Below are positions 1 to 7,402 of a stretch of DNA of 64,000 bases, one piece after another. This DNA is from Terriglobia bacterium (lineage in GTDB: Bacteria; Acidobacteriota; UBA6911), in assembly GCA_020072565.1 (NCBI GenBank), contig JAIQGI010000015.1, positions 60,601-124,600 on the forward strand. The letters run 5' to 3'. The notes below the pieces were generated by a model that worked only from the letters and a program-made list of their open reading frames with translations, did no database searches and was not told where the DNA came from. How positions within the stretch are numbered: the stretch's first letter is position 1; each line of letters begins with the position of its first letter. The position numbers were made by a program, and so were the translations under genes.

Positions 1-174
1 TTATATGAAAAGACTTTGCAGCACAGGTCTTCTCGAATATCGGCAGATGAGCTCAAAGTGCGTTTCCCACCATCTGACGGCGATTCCAAAGCGGCAACCC
101 CTTCTGGAGGCGCAGAAGCAACCTAAGGGCGGTAGGCGTTAAGCAACGCGGCCGAACTTCCCAAGGAGCGACCA

Positions 175-1173
175 GTGCACTTAGACTCGGTCATGATCAG
201 TATCAGCTGGTTCTGCGATTTTCACGCCAACGCAGCGACCTCATGTCCATATTGCTGGGTCACCATGGCAGAGTCGAATCGATCCCGGAGCCTCGACCGG
301 CCTGCCGAGTCCTGGCTCGAGGCCATACGGCAGCATGTTCCGGCCACAGCAGTGCTGGACTTTGTCGGTGGCGAACCGACCATATTTCCACGATTTCACT
401 GGTTTCTCGAGCAGCTTTCCACCGTGTACCGTTGGGCGGTAACCTCAAACATGGGCGGACAACGGTGGCGCCTGTACAAGGAACAGCCGATCAGTAATTG
501 TGTGTCCTGGACCGCCTCCTATCATCACACGAGCCACGATTCCATCGGTGAATTTGCCGGCAAATGCCTTGAGCTGGCTCCTCATTACCCGATTTCCGTC
601 AATGTCGTGGAACATCCTTCGCACGATGCTCAGGCTGCTGTGACCCATCTGCGGGGACATGGATTGAAGGTGTATCTATCCCCCTTCGAGGATGTGCGCG
701 ATCTCAACGTTCCCGGACCTCTGCCCCTCTCCTGTAACGGCGGTCATGCTCACATCACAATCGACCCCCAGGGATTTGCGTACAAATGCCTGACCCAACA
801 ACGCCGGGCGGATCGAGAGCGGTGGCGTTTGGGAAACATCTTTGATGGTGGCATCGTCTGGCCTGAGAAACGCAGCATCTGCTTTCTTCCCTGCGACCAG
901 TTCTACACTCTCGATCGGAAGCACGCTACGCACGACATGTGGGGATTAGATGTCCGGGAGATCGAGGTTCCCGATGCGCTTGATCTCGCGCCCTATCGCG
1001 CGAAATTCGACGCTCCTTCTTCACCCAGGAAGGATTTTATCCAACTCTCCCAATGGGCTGGACCTTTGAAGGCACCGGCGCAAGGGAGTCTGACTTCGGA
1101 ACCCGGAGGCGTTCGGGATTTGAGCTCTGCGGCAGACGAGATCATGGGGGAAGCTAATGAGGCGCGCCTATGA
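175..1173 (+). CDS. Radical SAM protein with CX9CX2C motif and SPASM-like C-terminal cysteines
   Basis: The 332-residue product has C14, C24 and C27 where radical SAM enzymes bind their 4Fe-4S cluster. The spacing is CX9CX2C instead of CX3CX2C, and alanine sits at the usual first-cysteine position. A GGEPT motif at residues 65-69 fits the SAM-binding GGE motif. C187, C205, C236 and C240 look like a short SPASM/twitch auxiliary-cluster region. The start is GTG with AAGGAG six bases upstream. The stop overlaps the next gene as ATGA, so it opens a coupled operon with glycosyltransferases. The family usually activates a substrate through a 5'-deoxyadenosyl radical; the substrate here is unknown. 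Peptide or sugar modification are both possible. Confidence 0.8.
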   Translation: MHLDSVMISISWFCDFHANAATSCPYCWVTMAESNRSRSLDRPAESWLEAIRQHVPATAVLDFVGGEPTIFPRFHWFLEQLSTVYRWAVTSNMGGQRWRLYKEQPISNCVSWTASYHHTSHDSIGEFAGKCLELAPHYPISVNVVEHPSHDAQAAVTHLRGHGLKVYLSPFEDVRDLNVPGPLPLSCNGGHAHITIDPQGFAYKCLTQQRRADRERWRLGNIFDGGIVWPEKRSICFLPCDQFYTLDRKHATHDMWGLDVREIEVPDALDLAPYRAKFDAPSSPRKDFIQLSQWAGPLKAPAQGSLTSEPGGVRDLSSAADEIMGEANEARL

Positions 1174-2453
1174 AGATCCTTTACTTTAACTCTTTTTCGG
1201 TGGTGCACGGCGGCGCGGAGCGTCTCCTGTTCGATACCTGCACAGAAATGCTGGAACGAGGTCACCAGATCGCAATCATCATCGCGAACGACGATCGACG
1301 CTTGAGGAACCCCGAGTTCTGGCCCGCCCGAATTAATCGATACTATGTTCCGGAGTTGATTCTTCCCCTCTGCGACCGGCGCGCTTATGACAGGCACCGG
1401 CGCACGGAGAGCTATCAGGACACGCTTCGCTACCTGCAGGACATTATCAGCATCGAATCTCCGGACCTGATCCACGTTCACAATTTTCCGTCAGTGGAGA
1501 TCTTCAAGGAGTTGGATGCGGACGTCCCCTTGATCAAGACCGTTCACAGCTTTGAGAACCTCTGCGAAACGCGCCTGAAGCTCCTGCCGGATGGAGCGAT
1601 CTGCAGCTACCCGATGGGGAAGGTATGCAAAGCAATCTGCGGGTTCGAAGACAGCTTCCGGGCAGTGCGCGTGCGCTGCGAGAATCATTTCTCGAAGTTT
1701 CGTTTTGCACGTTTTCTGGCGATTTCGGACTACATCCGAGAAGTCCTGCTAGCCAACGGATTTCCGGAGCGGAAAATACGCATCCTGCCGAATTTCACCC
1801 GCCTGACACAGAAGTGCGTGGATGTGGCTGAAGAGAACCGAGTCTTGTATGTAGGCCGCCTGACCCCGGAAAAAGGGCTCTTGGAGCTGATCCGGGCTAT
1901 CAGGCGGATGCAGAGACAACCGACACTGCATATTGTGGGCAAGGATGGAGTTCTAGGTCAGAGCAGCTTCCAGGATGCAATTCTGCGTGAGGCCGTAACT
2001 CTTGGCGTGGATTTGGATTTGCAGGGTTGGGTGATCGGCGACGAGTTGAGTCGGGCTTATGCGCGTGCCCGGCTGGTCGCGTTCAGTTCGGTGTGGCCGG
2101 AGCCGTTCGGCCTAGTAGGCATCGAGGCCATGCTGCAGGGCAAGCCGGTTGTGGCTTTCGATACCGGAGGAGTACGCGACTGGTTGAGGCACAAGGAGAC
2201 GGGGTTCCTGGTTCCGCACGGGGATCTTGACCAGTATGCCGCGCGAATCGATCAGCTGCTTGCTGATGACAGCCTGCGCCGAAGAATGGGAGATACCGCT
2301 CGCCGGTATGCCTTGGAACGTTTCACTGCACGGCGCTATATGACGGACTTACTGGACATCTACATGGAGGTCATCAATGAAGGTGCTGCTGATCGATCCG
2401 GCGGGCACCCAGAGGTGCGTGACGCACAATGCTGGCCTAGCGTTCCTGTCTAG
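1170..2453 (+). CDS. GT4-family glycosyltransferase
   Basis: The 427-residue product is a GT-B fold glycosyltransferase. The N-terminal half has the GGAERLLFD glycine loop typical of GT4 enzymes. The C-terminal half has VLYVGRLTPEKG and an EX7E motif (EPFGLVGIE, about residues 311-319), which binds the nucleotide-sugar donor. It probably acts at the cytoplasmic face and transfers a hexose-type sugar. The start overlaps the upstream radical SAM gene (ATGA). The last 77 bases overlap the next gene, whose own ribosome-binding site lies inside this one, an unusually long but plausible coupling. Donor and acceptor cannot be read from the sequence. Confidence 0.9.
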   Translation: MKILYFNSFSVVHGGAERLLFDTCTEMLERGHQIAIIIANDDRRLRNPEFWPARINRYYVPELILPLCDRRAYDRHRRTESYQDTLRYLQDIISIESPDLIHVHNFPSVEIFKELDADVPLIKTVHSFENLCETRLKLLPDGAICSYPMGKVCKAICGFEDSFRAVRVRCENHFSKFRFARFLAISDYIREVLLANGFPERKIRILPNFTRLTQKCVDVAEENRVLYVGRLTPEKGLLELIRAIRRMQRQPTLHIVGKDGVLGQSSFQDAILREAVTLGVDLDLQGWVIGDELSRAYARARLVAFSSVWPEPFGLVGIEAMLQGKPVVAFDTGGVRDWLRHKETGFLVPHGDLDQYAARIDQLLADDSLRRRMGDTARRYALERFTARRYMTDLLDIYMEVINEGAADRSGGHPEVRDAQCWPSVPV

Positions 2454-4065
2454 TGCTCTTCTGCAACGCGGCTATGATGTGCGGGTGCTGGACCTGAACA
2501 ATTACGAATACTCCGATGAGGAGGCAGGCCGATACGCGCGCGGATATGAGCCTGACTGGATCGGAGTATCCGTCAAGACGGCCCTGGTCAGTTCGGCTGA
2601 GAAAACCATGCGCGCGATCCGGGCGGATTGGCCCGGGGCACGTACCATCATTGGAGGGCCTCACATCGGCGTGCTCGGGATGCCCTACCTGGCTCAACAG
2701 GACCTGTACGAGTTTGGTCTGGTCGGTGAGGGAGAGCGCGCCCTGCCTGATCTCATCGAAGGGAAGGCTCCACATTCCATTCCGGGCCTGATCTTCCATG
2801 AAAACGGAAGCTGGCATGCCAACCCGAGCGACTTCATTCTCGATCTGGACAATCTCCCTTATCCCACCTACCGCGCCTGGGATCGCATCGATCGATCCCT
2901 GTTTCCGTACCTGATGGTTCACAGTCGCGGTTGTCCCTATCGCTGTGCCTTTTGCAGCGTGCCTCGAATCAACGGCCGCCGGTTCCGGAAACGATCGCCA
3001 GAAGGGGTGGTTGAGGAGTTGCGTCATGCGCGAAAGGAATATGTCTTCAGGGATTTTGAATTCATCGACGATAACCTGACACTGGACATTGAGCACGCCA
3101 AGAAAGTGTGTGATGCACTCATCCAGGCGGATCTGGGTGTGGGCTGGTACGCAAACAATGGGATCCGTGCCGACCGCCTCGACCGGGAGTTGGCCGGACT
3201 TATGAAGAGATCCGGCTGCAAAGGGGTGGCCATCGGCGTTGAGTCGGCAGATGACGAGATCCTGAAGGCCATCAAGAAAGCTGAAACCATCGAGGAGATG
3301 GCTCGCGGCATTCGCCTGCTGAAAGAAGCTGGCATTGTTGTCGGCGGACATTTTATCATTGGGCTCCCCGGCGACACACTCGACAAGGTGCAGAAAAGCC
3401 TCCGGTTCAAGGACGAAGTCGGCCTCGACTACGCTTACTTCAATCAGCTGGTTCCCTATCCCGGCACCGAGGTGAGCGAGTGGGCCTTCAAGCACGGAAC
3501 AATCCTGGTCAACGACATCTCCGATGCCAGCCATTTCGGCCGGAAAAATGAGGTCCTGATGGAGACGCCCGAGTTTCCAAAGGCCGACCGGGAGCGCGTT
3601 TTTCTCATGCTTGCCGTGGATGGCAACAATGGTCTGGTCAGCTGCCAGGATTTCAAAACTCTATATGCCGACATGCCGGGTTGCAGGGCACTGGTAATTC
3701 GCTCCGGGCGCATGGACCCATACAGCCACATCCGCTCGCTCCTGCCGGAGAACTCGGTGCAGGACGTGTTGGTTTCGCGAGGCGTGCGGGTCGATAATCC
3801 GGACGTTAACCGTACTTTCGAATACTCACGCCCCGGCCTCATGAGATTCAACGGATTCAGTCGTGAGTTGAAACAGCAGTTGGTGAGGGCCTACGACATC
3901 GTGATCTATGTGAACACACTTCAGACCGGACTCAGTTTCGACAACATTGTTACCATCGCCAGAAATTGCGGAAAAAGGATCTACGAGTACCAGGCCGGGC
4001 AACAGCTGCGCGAGGTCAAGGCCGACGGCTACTCGACTGCGAAGATTTATTCCCGTGCCTCTTGA
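2377..4065 (+). CDS. B12-binding-domain radical SAM protein with extra C-terminal domain
   Basis: The 562-residue product has an N-terminal Rossmann-like B12-binding domain (about 1-130, with GGPH at 93-96). The radical SAM core follows, with canonical C186, C190 and C193 (GCPYRCAFC). The core includes FIDDNLTLD, a motif usual in this class. Roughly residues 410-562 form an extra alpha/beta domain I do not recognise. Family members catalyse methylations or ring rearrangements on unactivated carbons. The ATG is preceded by GGAGG six bases upstream, within the preceding gene. The stop forms TGATG with a small downstream ORF. The substrate is unknown; the surrounding glycosyltransferases suggest a glycan, lipid or peptide conjugate. 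Confidence 0.88.
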   Translation: MKVLLIDPAGTQRCVTHNAGLAFLSSALLQRGYDVRVLDLNNYEYSDEEAGRYARGYEPDWIGVSVKTALVSSAEKTMRAIRADWPGARTIIGGPHIGVLGMPYLAQQDLYEFGLVGEGERALPDLIEGKAPHSIPGLIFHENGSWHANPSDFILDLDNLPYPTYRAWDRIDRSLFPYLMVHSRGCPYRCAFCSVPRINGRRFRKRSPEGVVEELRHARKEYVFRDFEFIDDNLTLDIEHAKKVCDALIQADLGVGWYANNGIRADRLDRELAGLMKRSGCKGVAIGVESADDEILKAIKKAETIEEMARGIRLLKEAGIVVGGHFIIGLPGDTLDKVQKSLRFKDEVGLDYAYFNQLVPYPGTEVSEWAFKHGTILVNDISDASHFGRKNEVLMETPEFPKADRERVFLMLAVDGNNGLVSCQDFKTLYADMPGCRALVIRSGRMDPYSHIRSLLPENSVQDVLVSRGVRVDNPDVNRTFEYSRPGLMRFNGFSRELKQQLVRAYDIVIYVNTLQTGLSFDNIVTIARNCGKRIYEYQAGQQLREVKADGYSTAKIYSRAS

Positions 4066-4244
4066 TGCGGGCAGGCCTCAACAAAGGGCTTCTGCCGGTT
4101 CGGCGCGATATGTCCCAAGGCCCTATGCACATGTTCGAAGATATCAGGATCAGCCGGTTACTGGCTCTTTTCGCCGCGGGCTGGATGCCTGGACGTTCAG
4201 GAAGCTGTCGTAGTCTGGTTGTCAAGATGCTGGATTGCCAATGA
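4065..4244 (+). CDS. 59-residue small protein fitted between radical SAM and GT4 genes
   Basis: This small ORF starts in a TGATG overlap with the B12 radical SAM stop and ends in an ATGA overlap with the ATG of the next glycosyltransferase. It therefore fills the gap exactly and would keep translation coupled across the operon. The product is basic in its first half, has a hydrophobic segment (RLLALFAAGW, 31-40) and has two cysteines near the C-terminus (C48 and C58). No homology is recognised. In this context it could be a modified-peptide precursor, a small accessory protein, or a chance frame. Support comes only from the double overlap and the lack of another use for the gap. Confidence 0.5.
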   Translation: MRAGLNKGLLPVRRDMSQGPMHMFEDIRISRLLALFAAGWMPGRSGSCRSLVVKMLDCQ

Positions 4245-5503
4245 ATCGAAGAATTCTGCACGTGATCCCATTTCTCTGGAGTGGTGCTGGTGGCGTCGTG
4301 ACGCGCCTCTGCCTGTCACAGTCCCTCCGGGCGACTGTGGCAATTGTTACCAGCGGATATTCCAGGGGATTTTCGGACTGGCCTGCCTACCGCCGTCGGC
4401 TTTCCATGGCAGGTATTCGTCACTTCTCAATCGATCTGTTCGATCGGGATCCCGCAGTTTTCTGGCACAGTGTTGACGCGCTTACAGCTGCAGTTCGAAA
4501 GTTCAAGCCGCACATAGTTCATTGTCATGCCGGAGTCCCCGCCTGCGTGGCAGCCATCTCAAGGCACACCGCAGGCAGGAGGTTCTCTCTTCTCAGCCAG
4601 TTCCACAGCTGGGGGATTGCGCGGCCGGATTGGATGAACGCCATGGATCTCTGGGGTTTCGGGCAGTCAGATCACATGGTCTGTGCAGCACGTTCCTACA
4701 GGAAGATCCTGATCAACGGCGGCATCCGCCGGGAGCGCATCGATTACATACCGTGGGGGCTCCCCCTGGAAGAGATCCGGCAGGTGGGGAGGCGTCCCAG
4801 GGGCCGCGGCGCTCGCGGTCCGCGCCTGGGATTTGTGGGAAGAATCGAACCTCGCAAGGGTCAGGCCGATTTGATCCAGGCGTTTGCATGCTACCACCGG
4901 CGCAAGCCCGACTCTATGCTGGCACTGGTCGGTCCGGTTGGGGATGAGGGTTACGCACAGATAGTCAGATCGCTGATCCGCGATTTCGGTATTGAGGATA
5001 GCGTCCTGATGACGGGAAACGTTGCCAATGTCTTCCGACACATTCGAGGATGGGATTTATTTGTCTCGATGTCGCAGGACGAGGGACAGGGTATGGCCAT
5101 ACTCGAAGCAATGGCTCTGGGAGTGCCGGTTCTCGCCCGCAGTGTCCCTGGGGTCCAGGATTACCTGAGGCACGGGCACAACGGCCTGGCACTGGAGTCG
5201 GGTGCGCCTGCCGAGGCGGCGAAGATGATCGCCTGGGCCCTGGAGCATCCCGATCGGCTCGAGAGCATGGCATCGCGTGCTCAGCTTATGGTCGAGCGGA
5301 AATATCGCTGGGAGGATACGCTGCGCCGTTTTGACGCGCTCTATGACAGCTTGCGAGCGCTCGCACATCGGCACGGCCCATCCGGTGCCGGCGGCGGATG
5401 CGGCGATACTGTTGTCCAGGCGCCAGGCATGAAAAACCTGCGGATGTGCAGAAAATGGATGGACGTCGCTGCAGCAAGATCAGGCCGCATAGTCGGTGAA
5501 TGA
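4241..5503 (+). CDS. GT4-family glycosyltransferase
   Basis: The product is 420 residues when read from the ATG; a TTG six bases upstream is in frame but less likely. The glycine-rich loop SGAGGVVTRLC lies near the N-terminus. The donor-binding half has LGFVGRIEPRKGQ and an EX7E motif within DEGQGMAILEAMALG. It belongs to the same superfamily as the gene at 1170 but differs clearly in sequence, so the two probably add different sugars in sequence. The ATG overlaps the stop of the 59-residue small ORF. About the last 40 residues are low-complexity and beyond the usual end of the domain. Confidence 0.9.
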   Translation: MNRRILHVIPFLWSGAGGVVTRLCLSQSLRATVAIVTSGYSRGFSDWPAYRRRLSMAGIRHFSIDLFDRDPAVFWHSVDALTAAVRKFKPHIVHCHAGVPACVAAISRHTAGRRFSLLSQFHSWGIARPDWMNAMDLWGFGQSDHMVCAARSYRKILINGGIRRERIDYIPWGLPLEEIRQVGRRPRGRGARGPRLGFVGRIEPRKGQADLIQAFACYHRRKPDSMLALVGPVGDEGYAQIVRSLIRDFGIEDSVLMTGNVANVFRHIRGWDLFVSMSQDEGQGMAILEAMALGVPVLARSVPGVQDYLRHGHNGLALESGAPAEAAKMIAWALEHPDRLESMASRAQLMVERKYRWEDTLRRFDALYDSLRALAHRHGPSGAGGGCGDTVVQAPGMKNLRMCRKWMDVAAARSGRIVGE

Positions 5504-5546
5504 CATCGGATAGGAAACCCGGGATATTGGATCAAATGGAGGATAA

Positions 5547-6242
5547 ATGAAGGCAGCATACGATGCCCGCTGGGCGCCCCGATCATTCGAAGAAGCCGTG
5601 TTCCAAGTCATTGGCTCACAAAATATGGACGTCTTCCTCGGCATGGCCGCCGCGGAAGCGGATCCTTTCGCTGATTACGTGCGCGGAAAACACGTCTTGG
5701 AATATGGTTGCGGCGCAGGGCGGCTGACGAAAAAACTCGCGACCCTTGCGCACTCTTACACTGCTGTTGATGTCTCTCGCGAAATGATTGCCTTTGCCCG
5801 GGAATATGTATCTGATGTGCCGGGGCTGGAACTCAGAGTCTGTGACGGCGTCGGGAGCAATATCGGCGGTAAGTATGACTTCATCTTCTCCTGCCTTGTG
5901 CTGCAGCACATCTTTCCTGACGACGTCGCCAGCATCGTCCGAAACCTTTACAAGCTGCTGGCAAGAAATGGCACCATGATGCTCGATTTCCCCAAGTTTG
6001 GCTGCTCAATATACGGCGAGTTCAAGGAAAACCGCTATGGACCGGACACCTCACCATGGTGTTTTGCCAAGCCCACGGTTTGGTCGGGCGATCCGATGAC
6101 CAGCACGCACGACGCGCACGGTGTCGTGGTTTATACGGAAGACGACGTCAGGGACATCGCACGACGAGCCCGAGTCAGGAAATTTGAGGTTATCGAGCTT
6201 CCACAGGACGGGTCTCATTATTATCTGCGAGGAGGCAAGTAA
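5547..6242 (+). CDS. Class I SAM-dependent methyltransferase
   Basis: The 231-residue product has motif I VLEYGCGAGRLT at about residues 50-61 and a following acidic strand (YTAVDVSREMI), which bind S-adenosylmethionine. The domain resembles the Methyltransf_25/11 group of small-molecule O- or C-methyltransferases. GGAGGATAA precedes the ATG. The TAA stop overlaps the next ATG by one base (TAATG), so the two are coupled. It sits after two glycosyltransferases and two radical SAM genes, so sugar or aglycone methylation is a reasonable inference. The acceptor is not identifiable. Confidence 0.85.
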   Translation: MKAAYDARWAPRSFEEAVFQVIGSQNMDVFLGMAAAEADPFADYVRGKHVLEYGCGAGRLTKKLATLAHSYTAVDVSREMIAFAREYVSDVPGLELRVCDGVGSNIGGKYDFIFSCLVLQHIFPDDVASIVRNLYKLLARNGTMMLDFPKFGCSIYGEFKENRYGPDTSPWCFAKPTVWSGDPMTSTHDAHGVVVYTEDDVRDIARRARVRKFEVIELPQDGSHYYLRGGK

Positions 6243-7261
6243 TGCCTGGGATTTATTACTACATCTGGAACCAATACACCCTGGATGACGCCGATGAAAT
6301 CAATCGCGACCTTGAGGACATCCGGGAACTTGGATTTGACTTCATCCTTGTGGACCTGCACGAGTCATTCCTGCGCGAAGGAGATGAAAGGCACAGAAGA
6401 TATCGCATCGGTGTTCGCAGGCTCCTCCGCGAGAGTGGCAGACTCGGCCTGCGCGTGCTGCCAATCTGCAACTTCGGTGCCGGCTTGTTCACCAAGAAAT
6501 GGTGGAATCAAAATCTGCAATCGGCGATGCGCACACAGGACGGTTCTGTCTTTATCAACCCGGATCATGGCATTCCTGTGACCAATTACGATGAGAGCTC
6601 GGCCGAGAAGCTTGTGGCGCATCAGCGGTACATCGTCGGCCTTGTGGGAGACGTTTTGTACGAGCACAGTGGGGTAGGCGTCGTCGAGGTTCTCGAGGAC
6701 GCAGGATTTCACTACACAGAGCAAAACCTTACTTTTCCTGGGGACAGCATTACGGAACGCAAGACGAGACTGACGCTGTGCCTCCGCGCCATGAGGCAGG
6801 AGGCTACTGACCGAGGATACAAGACACTGGTGAAAACGTTTCGCTGTGCACAGCCCTTTCATGCTGACAGGGACAGGATGGGGATTGATTACGACGCCAT
6901 CGTGCGCGAAGCCGATGGCATCGTCGATGGGATCGTCCATCATCCCGACGCCCCGGGAACCACTTGGAATGAGCAGATCCGTAATGGCTTTGAGTTGGTA
7001 TCGTCTTGCGAATTGCTGTTCCCGGTGGTTCTCTGCGAACGCAGCCACTTCAGTCCCGGGGAGCAGGTTGAAGCAATACTGGAACATACCAATCCGGCAG
7101 ATGTGATCTTCTATCAGTATAACGAAAGAATCAGCAGCGACGTGGGATTGCGCGAACATGAGCCCCACCGGCAGGTTGTTCGAGAATGGGTTCGCGAGTT
7201 GGCCGCTCGAAACGCGCAGGTTGCGGCGCTCGAGGTGCGCACCAGGATGGCTGAAGCCTAA
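6242..7261 (+). CDS. Unrecognised TIM-barrel-like (glycoside hydrolase-like) protein
   Basis: The 339-residue product lacks a signal peptide. Its pattern of beta strands (FDFILVDLHESF, LRVLPICNFG, GVGVVEVLEDAGF) separated by helices suggests a TIM barrel like those of glycoside hydrolases. Conserved-looking acidic residues occur in VDLHE and VEVLEDA. I do not recognise the family. It has GGAGG upstream and a one-base overlap with the methyltransferase stop. Its place in the cluster suggests action on a sugar or peptide intermediate in the cytoplasm, but no reaction can be named. Confidence 0.7.
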   Translation: MPGIYYYIWNQYTLDDADEINRDLEDIRELGFDFILVDLHESFLREGDERHRRYRIGVRRLLRESGRLGLRVLPICNFGAGLFTKKWWNQNLQSAMRTQDGSVFINPDHGIPVTNYDESSAEKLVAHQRYIVGLVGDVLYEHSGVGVVEVLEDAGFHYTEQNLTFPGDSITERKTRLTLCLRAMRQEATDRGYKTLVKTFRCAQPFHADRDRMGIDYDAIVREADGIVDGIVHHPDAPGTTWNEQIRNGFELVSSCELLFPVVLCERSHFSPGEQVEAILEHTNPADVIFYQYNERISSDVGLREHEPHRQVVREWVRELAARNAQVAALEVRTRMAEA

Positions 7262-7402
7262 TAGGAAACTGGTGGCCGATTCAGATTCTGCGCTGCGTCG
7301 GCCGCAGGCCCAGCCCCATTTTGGAAGGAGTCGATCGGGCACATATGGACACAGATAAGACGGCCGGCGGCAGAAACCCACACGGAAATTGGAGCCCGAG
7401 GC

